DNA of 15,266 nt from Rhodospirillaceae bacterium (GTDB taxonomy: Bacteria; Pseudomonadota; Alphaproteobacteria; Rhodospirillales; Magnetospirillaceae). Below, piece by piece: positions 1 through 6,883 of the stretch. The stretch is from the NCBI GenBank assembly GCA_030151865.1, contig JASLCK010000419.1, positions 1 through 15,266 of the forward strand, given 5' to 3'. Every line of letters starts with the position of its first letter. The first letter of the stretch is position 1. The notes below the pieces were generated by a model. The model worked only from the letters and a program-made list of their open reading frames with translations. It had not been told where the DNA came from and did no database searches. Both the position numbers and the translations under genes were made by a program.

Positions 1-16
1 ATAGATTGGTGCTCAT
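1..16 (-). CDS. Third gene of the recombinase operon, 5' end only (expected GmtX)
   Basis: Only the first five codons are in the window (M-S-T-N-L), after which the gene leaves the left edge. The ATG at 16-14 overlaps the TGA of the upstream recombinase (15-13) as ATGA, exactly like the junction between the two recombinases. A TGGAG ribosome-binding stretch lies about 9 nt upstream on the minus strand. In Gamma-Mobile-Trio elements GmtY and GmtZ are accompanied by a third protein, GmtX, so that is the expected product. The identity is inferred from context only, because five residues cannot be recognised. Confidence 0.45.
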
Positions 17-3000
17 CCGACTGGCTCCATCTGTCGAGAAGTAGGTGAGTTTCTCCCGCCGCTGAACTCAACAGGCATGGGGGCCAATCCTCTTAACTTG
101 ATCGGGTCAAAACCCAAGTCCGCCAGTTTGGCGCGCTGGTTGGACGCTGCATCAACGCCATCCCACCCAATTGCGGCCACTAACAGGTCAATCATCTTGG
201 TTGCCGACTTGTTAGCGATTTCATCGGGCAGGCTGAATAGGAAGGGACGAAGTCCGTTAGCATCGAGTAGCTGGTCGAGGACAACACGCCGCCGAAGCTT
301 GACCTCGTCTGCTACCGAAGGGGTGAGTTGAACCACCTCCGCCGCTCGGGCCAGGAAATCGGTCAGCCGGAACCGTGAGCCTTGTTCGAAGCGCACTGCC
401 TCTTTCGCCACCAGTACCGGGTGTGCCTGGAGATCGTCATTGTGAATCTGCATCTGCCCGGTAGTCATCAAGATGGCTTGAACGCGCGCGGACCATTCCG
501 TCATTAGTTGATCCGCTTGAAGGTTTAGCGCATCGACTCTCCCTCGTAGAATTCGCTGGGCCCCTCGGGTGGATCCGGATTGAGCAGTGGTTAGCTGTTG
601 CTCCACGGTCCGGATCGCCTCGGCGAATCCCGATAGTCGATAGATCGCTTCATTTGCCTTTACAACCATGCCGGCGAGGAAGGGCTCTCCTGTGACGTGG
701 TATCGACAGGTGGCACAACCTTGCTGTCCGAGGAGGTTCGCGGTGGCCTCCCCGCGAGTATTCACAGGCCCTCCGAGATCGCACATTGTTCCCCCTGCCG
801 GGCAGCACCCATCTACGTCGATTAGCGCTAGGCCTTTCTGGCATTGTCGGAGGAGGTCGAGGGCTTCTTTATCCTTAAAAAAGAGGCCTTGGTCGAAAAG
901 TGACCCGTCGGCACCGGCGGCGATATCGTCGGAAATCTTAACCACGCGACTGAGAAGGTCGTCCTCGAATACTCCGCCCGATTCAATAGTTGAGGCCGCG
1001 TCCGATATGATGCGGCTGATCTCGGGTGCGCTATGGCGCTGATAATAAAGGTTCATCATCACAGTCGCATGACCGGCTATAAGTTCCGTCAGCACGCTTA
1101 AGGGAACACCGGCTTTCATGAAAGCGGTAATGCCACCAACCCTGAGACTGTGAAGCGTAAAAAGGTCATTGAAGGAAATTTCTAGGCCTTCCTCCTCAGA
1201 TATGCGTCGGCTTGCTTCCGTGAGCACTTGGTCAAACATCTGGTTCAGCTTAAAGGAGGAGATCGGTTCATTTCCAGCACTCGGGTCACGAAATAAAAAA
1301 TAGAAACCCGGCAAGTTTTTGGTAACCGTCTTGGTGACTCGCATTGAATGGTCTGCAACCGTGTCTAGGCCCCTTGGTTCCATAAGCGGATTGTTGCCGA
1401 CTTGCCAGTCTCGGCAATATGCAAGATGGCAGAAAAGCTCCTCGTTGCTCCAAGGAATTGTGTAGCCAAAGGCGCGAGCCGACTTGTTTGGCCCGCGAGA
1501 AGACACCAATTTCGCCTTGGCATTCCGGGTTTTGTTTGAGTTGATGAAAAATCCTCCAAGCGGTTTTCCATCCTCCCCCATTTCCAAAACCCGCTGTATC
1601 ACCCCTACGGAGCGCCCCAACTCTGCTGTGGGAAGAGAATTCTTGCGCCACCCAAGGGTGCCCGGATCAAAAATCAGTTCGTCGCCCTCTCCCGAATCCA
1701 GCCGGCGAACACTGACCCCACGTATAGGAAGAGAAAACAACACAAGCATGGCGATTGCCCGCACTGGGCACCATTCGAGGCCGGTCGTTCCGTCGGGGCG
1801 GGTGATCAGCAGGTGATCGTCTTTCTGCGCCCGCGGCCACTCATAGTTATTCTCGGTCAGGATTGTTCTACAGAGATTCAGGACTCTGACTGGCACGGGT
1901 AGCTTCGTGCTTTTTCCGCCGTTCCACCCTCGTCGGTCCTGTCCAGGAATGTCACTCCGGTACAGTGGTACATGGAAGTCGGGCGCTTTGTAATCACGGA
2001 ACCACTCCAGGAAGTTAAGGGTAGCGTTCAGAATGTGGTTCAGTTGGTTGTCGGACCGCGCCCCTTTATTGCTGCCCTGGTTTTTATTGCGCTTAACATC
2101 CTGTGCGGTCCGTATATAATCAATGTAGGAGGGGAACCCACCGACGGTCGAGCAACACTGGCCTCCTGGGCGAAAGTCTTCTCTCGTAAACTTGGCGAGA
2201 TCGGAGGGACGGTCTGGCCGATCAATCAGGTACTCAAACAGCTTTTCAAAGCCACGACTGAGTGTCGCTGAGACATAGGCGGTCCCCGAATTGATAAATT
2301 CACGCCCTAGCTCCACGAGCGGTTCGAGGTGTGGGGCTTCCTCGGTCACCCAGCGAAGGTCGCCTTCTTTCCGCATTTGGTGCCCCCTATGACGGCGGCG
2401 AAGTTCGGCCTCTGCGTCAGTTCCCACGTTGCTCACGAAGGCAGTGACAAAATCTCGGATCTTTCGTGTTTCGGCAGCTGCCAAAGGAAGGCTCGCCCGG
2501 TAAGGCGCGATGGCGTTCCACACTAATCGGAGATTGGAGATGTTTCTGTCGCGGGAGGGAACTTCGGATACGCCGTCCCGCATCTCAATCATGAGACTAA
2601 CCGCGGCGATGAACATCTCGCCAGTGATTTGTCCGACTTGGTGTCCTGGGGGAAGCGCTGTCAGGAAGAGTTTCAGTGTGCGATAAACTTGTCGCGCTCG
2701 CATAACGTTGCCACGCTTTGCCGCTGGCCCTCCTAGCTCAGCCTTCGCCCCATTCAATTGATCCTGAACAGGAGAATCAAGCAGGCTTTCATCTGGGTGC
2801 AGGATGGTTGAGAGCGTTTCCGTTGCGCCGGGCCACCGATCCCTGATCCCTTTGTATCGAGAGGCCCATCCTGCCGGCAGGAGGATAGCGCCGGCCGCGT
2901 GCAGGCAGAAGAGGCCATCAATTGCCGCACTTGCGGTTCGGTCATTCCTAGACAACCTTCCCCTGAGGAATCCCTTATAAAGCTCTTCTACGATAAGGCG

Positions 3001-3384
3001 AATGCTGTCTAGAGAATAGAGAACCTCAAAAGCCAGCTTGTTGAAGAAGTGGTTGATCCCCTCTGCTGTGAGGGCCTGGGCGAGCGATTGCCAGCTCTGC
3101 ATAGAGCCAAGCTCCGGTCCAAAGAGCCCTCCTCGGTGATACCGGAAAAGGGAATCGCTTTTTTTGACTTTTGCCCAGTCGTCGGATAGGAGCTTATTGG
3201 CGCATCTCAGCCTGAAATAGAGCGCGCGAGCGGTCTCAATAAGGGATGGCGCGTCGTCGAGAATCCAAATTCGTGTCGCCGACAGATTGAATGGCACCTC
3301 TCTTTGATCGTCGGTGCGAAACTTACGAAACCCTGGATCCTCACCCTCCAATCCACAAAGAGCAAACTTGGCCTTTCCGTTCAT
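13..3384 (-). CDS. gmtZ: Large tyrosine recombinase, GmtZ/VPA1269-family-like
   Basis: A 1123-aa protein whose middle third carries a tyrosine recombinase catalytic domain. The likely first Arg is R555 (SLPIRGVSV). The C-terminal box has H745-x-x-R748 (LHSLRVGG), H772 (AGHATV) and nucleophile Y781, with the usual nine-residue H-to-Y spacing (Y780 is adjacent). About 340 residues follow the catalytic Tyr, far more than in ordinary phage integrases. They include a Cys/His cluster, C860/C861, C868, C890, C893 and H896, that looks like a metal site. The very large size, this CxxCxxH region followed by TGEPFL, and the partner gene match GmtZ of Gamma-Mobile-Trio elements. The start is supported by GGAGGT four bases upstream and by the ATGA overlap with gmtY. 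It presumably acts in excision and insertion of the island. The recombinase assignment is firm; the GmtZ name is recalled family knowledge. Confidence 0.8.
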   Translation of the reverse strand: MNGKAKFALCGLEGEDPGFRKFRTDDQREVPFNLSATRIWILDDAPSLIETARALYFRLRCANKLLSDDWAKVKKSDSLFRYHRGGLFGPELGSMQSWQSLAQALTAEGINHFFNKLAFEVLYSLDSIRLIVEELYKGFLRGRLSRNDRTASAAIDGLFCLHAAGAILLPAGWASRYKGIRDRWPGATETLSTILHPDESLLDSPVQDQLNGAKAELGGPAAKRGNVMRARQVYRTLKLFLTALPPGHQVGQITGEMFIAAVSLMIEMRDGVSEVPSRDRNISNLRLVWNAIAPYRASLPLAAAETRKIRDFVTAFVSNVGTDAEAELRRRHRGHQMRKEGDLRWVTEEAPHLEPLVELGREFINSGTAYVSATLSRGFEKLFEYLIDRPDRPSDLAKFTREDFRPGGQCCSTVGGFPSYIDYIRTAQDVKRNKNQGSNKGARSDNQLNHILNATLNFLEWFRDYKAPDFHVPLYRSDIPGQDRRGWNGGKSTKLPVPVRVLNLCRTILTENNYEWPRAQKDDHLLITRPDGTTGLEWCPVRAIAMLVLFSLPIRGVSVRRLDSGEGDELIFDPGTLGWRKNSLPTAELGRSVGVIQRVLEMGEDGKPLGGFFINSNKTRNAKAKLVSSRGPNKSARAFGYTIPWSNEELFCHLAYCRDWQVGNNPLMEPRGLDTVADHSMRVTKTVTKNLPGFYFLFRDPSAGNEPISSFKLNQMFDQVLTEASRRISEEEGLEISFNDLFTLHSLRVGGITAFMKAGVPLSVLTELIAGHATVMMNLYYQRHSAPEISRIISDAASTIESGGVFEDDLLSRVVKISDDIAAGADGSLFDQGLFFKDKEALDLLRQCQKGLALIDVDGCCPAGGTMCDLGGPVNTRGEATANLLGQQGCATCRYHVTGEPFLAGMVVKANEAIYRLSGFAEAIRTVEQQLTTAQSGSTRGAQRILRGRVDALNLQADQLMTEWSARVQAILMTTGQMQIHNDDLQAHPVLVAKEAVRFEQGSRFRLTDFLARAAEVVQLTPSVADEVKLRRRVVLDQLLDANGLRPFLFSLPDEIANKSATKMIDLLVAAIGWDGVDAASNQRAKLADLGFDPIKLRGLAPMPVEFSGGRNSPTSRQMEPVG

Positions 3385-4823
3385 CCAAACCTCCAGTCAT
3401 TGAACAGCTTCCGCGGGTCTGAGCACCAGAACTGTTCGTCACAAGCGGGCATGGTCAAATCGCCAGTTTGAACCCGTAAATTTGCAGTAGCGATTGCCCT
3501 GCTAACCTCTTCTGGTCGCTTCGCTTTGTATGCTTCTTGGCTGAGCGGGTGCCGGTGATGCATCATCTCTTGGATGATGCTAGTCGGGAGCTTCATTGCT
3601 TCAGCCGCGAGCCCGTAGGCATGTCTGAGACCGTGTGGACATATTCCCTCGGATTGGCTTTGCCGCAGGCCAATGCGGGAGCAAGCTGATCCGAAAGCGT
3701 CCCTAAAAGCAGCAATCGTCCAAGGACCTCCAAAATCTCCGTCCTTATCAACGCTGACAAAGTAATAAGGATGATCTGGTGCGCTGGGGCGAAGCTTGGT
3801 GATCCATATGTGATGAAGGGCTGCGAACAATTCGCCCGCCCTGGGGTCGATCCAATGGACCACGGCAGTGTGGTCATAGTCGAAGCTCATCCCCTTCCAC
3901 CCTGCTCGCAGGCGATCCCCTGGGGGAAGTAAGTTCCGAGGCAGGCAGCCATATTGGTCCGCAAGTTGAGTTCGCCTTGTTACCCGCTTGCCCCTGATCT
4001 TCATGGTAAATTCTATTGGGTGTCGGAGAAAAACTCGTGCTTTGCAGCCGTCGAGCGCGATGTCGCTCAGCCATATGTGAAAAAGTTCGCTGGATCGTAT
4101 GCCGCCATAGGCCAGCAAAATTAGGGCAAGGGCATCCCGTACTCTTGCGGCATTAGTGGCCCGCGGATTGTTTATTGTTTCCGTAATTAGAGGATCGATT
4201 TTGTCCGATGGAAAGCCCACCACTCTCCGAACAGCGCTCGCCCAGCCATTGGTGCGGGCAAACCAAAAACACCGGCCTCTTTTCGGCTGTCGAAGGTGGG
4301 CGAGAAACGAATAAGACGCAAAACTATCACGGTTGTGCTCTCCGTCTTCCATTACCCGCTGTACCACCCAAGCAAAGCCGCCAAGTTCGCTGATATCCGA
4401 TTGTCGGCTTGCAAACGCGATGAAGTCTGCGCATCGCTGAACAATTCTGCGTACCTGTCCGGATGGACGAGGGCTCCACCCGAGGCCTGACCGGTCGGAC
4501 CCATCGTGAGCGACCGTGCCGTTCTCAAGCGCCGAAATGAACAAGTGGAAAAGTCGTTCTTGATCCTGCGTCGACGGAACCTTGTTGCCATACTGGGTTT
4601 GGTGAAAATCAAAGATTAGGCTTACTGCGCGGATGTTGGCTTGGGCTGTCGCATTGCTCCTTCTGACAGTTATCTCCACGGCATAGTCAATTGCAGTCGT
4701 GCACAGACTTCCGTCCCGAAGGACGAGAACCGGGATGTGGCGGCCTGCCAATTCTGCTACTGGCACCCACACGACAGAGCAATAGCTTTGCCCCATCAAT
4801 GCCTCCACGTAGTCAATGAGCAT
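3381..4823 (-). CDS. gmtY: Tyrosine recombinase, GmtY-like
   Basis: A 480-aa site-specific recombinase, first gene of the minus-strand operon. The catalytic residues are all visible: R243 (AYGGIRSSEL), H397-x-x-R400 (HGLRHAYG), H423 and nucleophile Y432 (MMHHRHPLSQEAY), again with nine residues from H to Y. The N-terminal ~200 residues should be the core-binding, SAM-like half. Its stop overlaps the start of the larger recombinase by ATGA, implying coupled translation and a joint function. Length, gene order and the giant partner match GmtY of Gamma-Mobile-Trio islands. The alternative, a Recombinase-In-Trio (RIT) element, is less likely because RIT proteins are all of ordinary integrase size. 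The start is preceded by a GGAAA-type weak ribosome-binding site that lies inside a palindrome, so expression may be controlled there. Confidence 0.82.
   Translation of the reverse strand: MLIDYVEALMGQSYCSVVWVPVAELAGRHIPVLVLRDGSLCTTAIDYAVEITVRRSNATAQANIRAVSLIFDFHQTQYGNKVPSTQDQERLFHLFISALENGTVAHDGSDRSGLGWSPRPSGQVRRIVQRCADFIAFASRQSDISELGGFAWVVQRVMEDGEHNRDSFASYSFLAHLRQPKRGRCFWFARTNGWASAVRRVVGFPSDKIDPLITETINNPRATNAARVRDALALILLAYGGIRSSELFHIWLSDIALDGCKARVFLRHPIEFTMKIRGKRVTRRTQLADQYGCLPRNLLPPGDRLRAGWKGMSFDYDHTAVVHWIDPRAGELFAALHHIWITKLRPSAPDHPYYFVSVDKDGDFGGPWTIAAFRDAFGSACSRIGLRQSQSEGICPHGLRHAYGLAAEAMKLPTSIIQEMMHHRHPLSQEAYKAKRPEEVSRAIATANLRVQTGDLTMPACDEQFWCSDPRKLFNDWRFG
3389..3394 (-). promoter_or_regulatory. 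Strong ribosome-binding site of gmtZ
   Basis: GGAGGT on the minus strand ends four bases before the gmtZ ATG at 3384, inside the last codons of gmtY. It fixes the gmtZ start and argues for strong, coupled translation of the second recombinase. Confidence 0.7.
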
Positions 4824-4830
4824 TCATCGT

Positions 4831-4842
4831 ATTTCCGGAAAT
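4831..4842. promoter_or_regulatory. Perfect 12-bp palindrome upstream of gmtY, candidate operator
   Basis: ATTTCCGGAAAT reads the same on both strands. It ends eight bases before the gmtY start codon, so it overlaps the ribosome-binding region. A dimeric regulator binding here, or the recombinase itself, could repress the operon. No regulator gene is visible in the window, so the role is inferred from position and symmetry only. Confidence 0.4.
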
Positions 4843-4861
4843 TAAATGTGACTAGTCGCTA

Positions 4862-4898
4862 AAAAGGATTGGTTTTCTCTGGTAAAGCCAATCCTTTT
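4862..4898. repeat. Strong inverted repeat, terminator-like or recombination site
   Basis: The arms AAAAGGATTGG (4862-4872) and CCAATCCTTTT (4888-4898) pair perfectly over 11 bp. The stem can continue through one G-T pair and three A-T pairs to a loop of about seven bases. With one bulged A it also extends outward to CTAAAA...TTTTAG. On the minus strand the stem runs directly into TTTTT, so it has the form of an intrinsic terminator read leftward, yet no gene lies upstream of it on that strand. It sits 39 bp upstream of gmtY. It may insulate the recombinase operon from outside transcription, act as a leader attenuator, or be a recombinase binding site. Confidence 0.6.
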
Positions 4899-4976
4899 AG
4901 GCCGTTTGGTGACGGCTGGTTTGACTTGGACGCCAAGGAGACATCGAGGAGATGTGCTGGCACCCGACGCCACCCG

Positions 4977-4994
4977 CTAAAAGAATGCTTTTAG
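4977..4994. repeat. Second inverted repeat sharing arms with the first
   Basis: CTAAAAG and CTTTTAG form a perfect 7-bp stem around a four-base AATG loop. The left arm is preceded by CG/GC context similar to the first inverted repeat (CGCTAAAA at both 4857 and about 4975), and the right arm repeats its CTTTTAG. The pair is separated by roughly 115 bp. The repetition suggests related binding sites rather than chance, though the arms are short and A/T-rich. Confidence 0.4.
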
Positions 4995-5206
4995 TCACAC
5001 CGGGGGGTGATTCGATAGTTGCAGTTTATGGTAGAAAGAATGCCATCCGGCGATCTATATTCATGAGGACATGTATGTCTTCGTGCACTCACTTCGGTGT
5101 CGCACCTGCCCTTCTCAAGCGACGACTCAACGCCACCGACATCAGGTGATGCTTAACAATCCAAAGGTTGATACTCTCTTGGTACCGCGACCAACTGAGT
5201 GTAACC

Positions 5207-6376
5207 GTGACCGACGCGACAGACGCCCCTCTAAAAAATTCGGCTCCTGGGCAGTACCTGGGATACGGGCTGCAAACGTGGCGTGCCTTGTACTATCTGC
5301 TGATGCCACGAGAGGGAGCGGTCGTTTCAATTGAGCACCTAGATGATGTGGCTGTCCGAATGCCAAACGGCGAAACCCTCGTCGAACAGAGCAAAAGCTC
5401 CATCGGAGACAAAAACCCGGTTAGCGATTGGTCTTCCGACCTATGGAAAACCTTCTCAAATTGGGTTGATGCAGTAACGAATAATGCTCTTAACATCGGG
5501 AGGACTAAATTCTGCCTTTACGTTGCTCCGGAGAATACGGGAACCCTGGTAAAAGCATTGCGCGACGCTACGACTGCGGAACAAGTTTCAAAAGCTGTAG
5601 CCTTGGTGAAAGATACGCTCGACCGGCTTGGTGAATGGCCTACTGGCGCCAAACCATATTTGGAAAACTGCTTAATTCGCAACGAAAATGCCTTTGCGGA
5701 TATTGTTTCCCGCTTTGACTTTGAGGCGCCGGACCAAGATCCCCCTGACGTCGTAAGAACCCTTCTTCTTGTGTATGTCGACCCTGAGATTATCGACTCG
5801 GTTCTCCTCGAGTGTGTTGGGTGGGTGAAACTCCAGGGCGACCGCCTAATCGCGGATAGGACCCCAGCCAAGTTGTCAGCGGCCGAGTTTCAGGCGTACC
5901 TGCGTGGCCTCCTCCGCAGACATCAGAGCGACCACATTTTACGCACCTTCGCCCCACCAGAACCCGACGCAGCCCAAGTAGAGGGACAAATGGTCCGGTT
6001 TTACGTCCAACAATTGGACCTTATTGGCTGCGACGCCCAGGACAAACTGCATGCGGTAAGCGATTTTCTCAAGGCGTCAACAACGCGCACGTTCTGGAGC
6101 GAAAAGGGTCACGCCATCCAGCAAGATTTTGACGAATTCGATGACGCCTTATGGAGACATTGGAGGCGCATCCGTCAACGCACGGCACTCACATATGCAG
6201 CCCTCCCCCCTTCGGAGAAGGGCGCGCTGGTCTACCTCGATTGCTGCGAACACAAAGAGCGATTGGCAGGCAAAGACGTACCTGAACACGTAATCGTCGG
6301 CGGGTATCACGCCTTGGCCGACGCACCTTTCGTGGGATGGCACCCCGACGTCCCTCTCAATCCCTGGAAAAGGTGA
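5207..6376 (+). CDS. ABC-3C system effector, restriction-endonuclease-fold nuclease (DUF4297/Cap4-like)
   Basis: A protein of about 389 aa, first gene of a three-gene operon. The N-terminal ~90 residues carry a pattern typical of DUF4297/Cap4-type dsDNA nucleases: a conserved APGQYLGYGLQ segment, then SIEHLDDV with E43 and D46/D47, then VEQSKSS with Q61 and K63. This is the E...D...QxK form of the PD-(D/E)XK active site. The rest is mostly helical and would be the ABC-3C partner-binding region, with no further motif recognised. GTG at 5207 is chosen because the homologous region begins just after it; TTG at 5168 is the longest alternative, but its AAAGG touches the start codon. By family knowledge such effectors cut DNA when the ABC ATPase senses invasion. 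The next gene follows with no gap. The role is inferred from motifs plus operon order. Confidence 0.72.
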   Translation: MTDATDAPLKNSAPGQYLGYGLQTWRALYYLLMPREGAVVSIEHLDDVAVRMPNGETLVEQSKSSIGDKNPVSDWSSDLWKTFSNWVDAVTNNALNIGRTKFCLYVAPENTGTLVKALRDATTAEQVSKAVALVKDTLDRLGEWPTGAKPYLENCLIRNENAFADIVSRFDFEAPDQDPPDVVRTLLLVYVDPEIIDSVLLECVGWVKLQGDRLIADRTPAKLSAAEFQAYLRGLLRRHQSDHILRTFAPPEPDAAQVEGQMVRFYVQQLDLIGCDAQDKLHAVSDFLKASTTRTFWSEKGHAIQQDFDEFDDALWRHWRRIRQRTALTYAALPPSEKGALVYLDCCEHKERLAGKDVPEHVIVGGYHALADAPFVGWHPDVPLNPWKR

Positions 6377-6883
6377 ATGGTGGATCTCGACACAGCCCCC
6401 AGCAAAGCCTTGCCGGAAGCCGAACTGGTTCAAAACCCGGCGCTCGGATCGCTTTTGCAATGGCGCTTCTTGCTCGGGCATGAGAAGGCCGGCTCCGACA
6501 AGGTGCCGCTACCGCTACTGTTTTTGGTACTCCCGATCGCAATGCACCATCGAACGCGGGACGCGCTTGTAGGAACAAACCGAGCCTCCGGATTGCGCCT
6601 TTTCGTCGCAAAATTCAAAGATGAACGAGAAGAACTGCTAGCACTCAATGACAGAATGCTTGCCTTCAAATACTTGTCACTGCGGTCAATCTCATTAGGT
6701 GCATCCAAAGGGCTATTTAAGATCGACACTAACGATGGAATTGTATTTCGCACAAGGGTCAGGGGACCCGGCCTACTCCCCGCCTCCATCGTACCCATGT
6801 GGAACGGTGCTGAGAAATTAGGGAGTTGGGCAGGGCTTCATGGAATTGCGGAACTCAGTCATATTCTGAAGGTGGCCTTCTGA
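6377..6883 (+). CDS. ABC-3C system middle component
   Basis: A 168-aa protein whose ATG directly follows the TGA of the effector gene and whose own TGA overlaps the ATG of the ATPase gene. This packing indicates one transcript with fixed stoichiometry. It has no enzyme motif. Visible features are an N-terminal NPALGSLLQWRFLLG helix, a hydrophobic LPLLFLVLPIAMHHRTRDAL stretch near residues 45-64, and a C-terminal region resembling a small wHTH- or adaptor-like fold. The LPL...FLVLP..(L/M)H..TR..L pattern is what I associate with ABC-three-component middle components, which link effector and ATPase. Identification relies strongly on size and position. It is not a membrane protein despite the hydrophobic stretch, which is short and interrupted. 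Confidence 0.72.
   Translation: MVDLDTAPSKALPEAELVQNPALGSLLQWRFLLGHEKAGSDKVPLPLLFLVLPIAMHHRTRDALVGTNRASGLRLFVAKFKDEREELLALNDRMLAFKYLSLRSISLGASKGLFKIDTNDGIVFRTRVRGPGLLPASIVPMWNGAEKLGSWAGLHGIAELSHILKVAF

Larger units (their letters stand above)
4824..5206. other. Divergent intergenic control region
   Basis: About 380 bp between the minus-strand recombinase operon and the plus-strand ABC-3C operon. Short open frames exist, but none has a good ribosome-binding site or a recognisable product. The left 175 bp are rich in inverted repeats (annotated separately). Promoters for both operons must lie here, but no convincing -35/-10 pair was found; TATATT near 5054-5059 is a possible -10 for the rightward operon without a good -35. 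Because it lies next to the recombinase genes, this region could also hold the element's recombination site. Confidence 0.5.

Noticed and set aside
1..4823. Recombinase-In-Trio (RIT) element
   Set aside because: RIT elements have three tyrosine recombinases all of ordinary length; the 1123-aa protein with a Cys/His tail fits GmtZ better.
4862..4994. CRISPR-like or tandem repeat array
   Set aside because: Only two symmetric sites of different length and no spacer regularity.
6377..6883. Membrane-spanning segment in the 168-aa protein (around residues 45-56)
   Set aside because: The hydrophobic run is too short and is followed at once by His/Arg/Asp; it fits a buried helix of a soluble adaptor.
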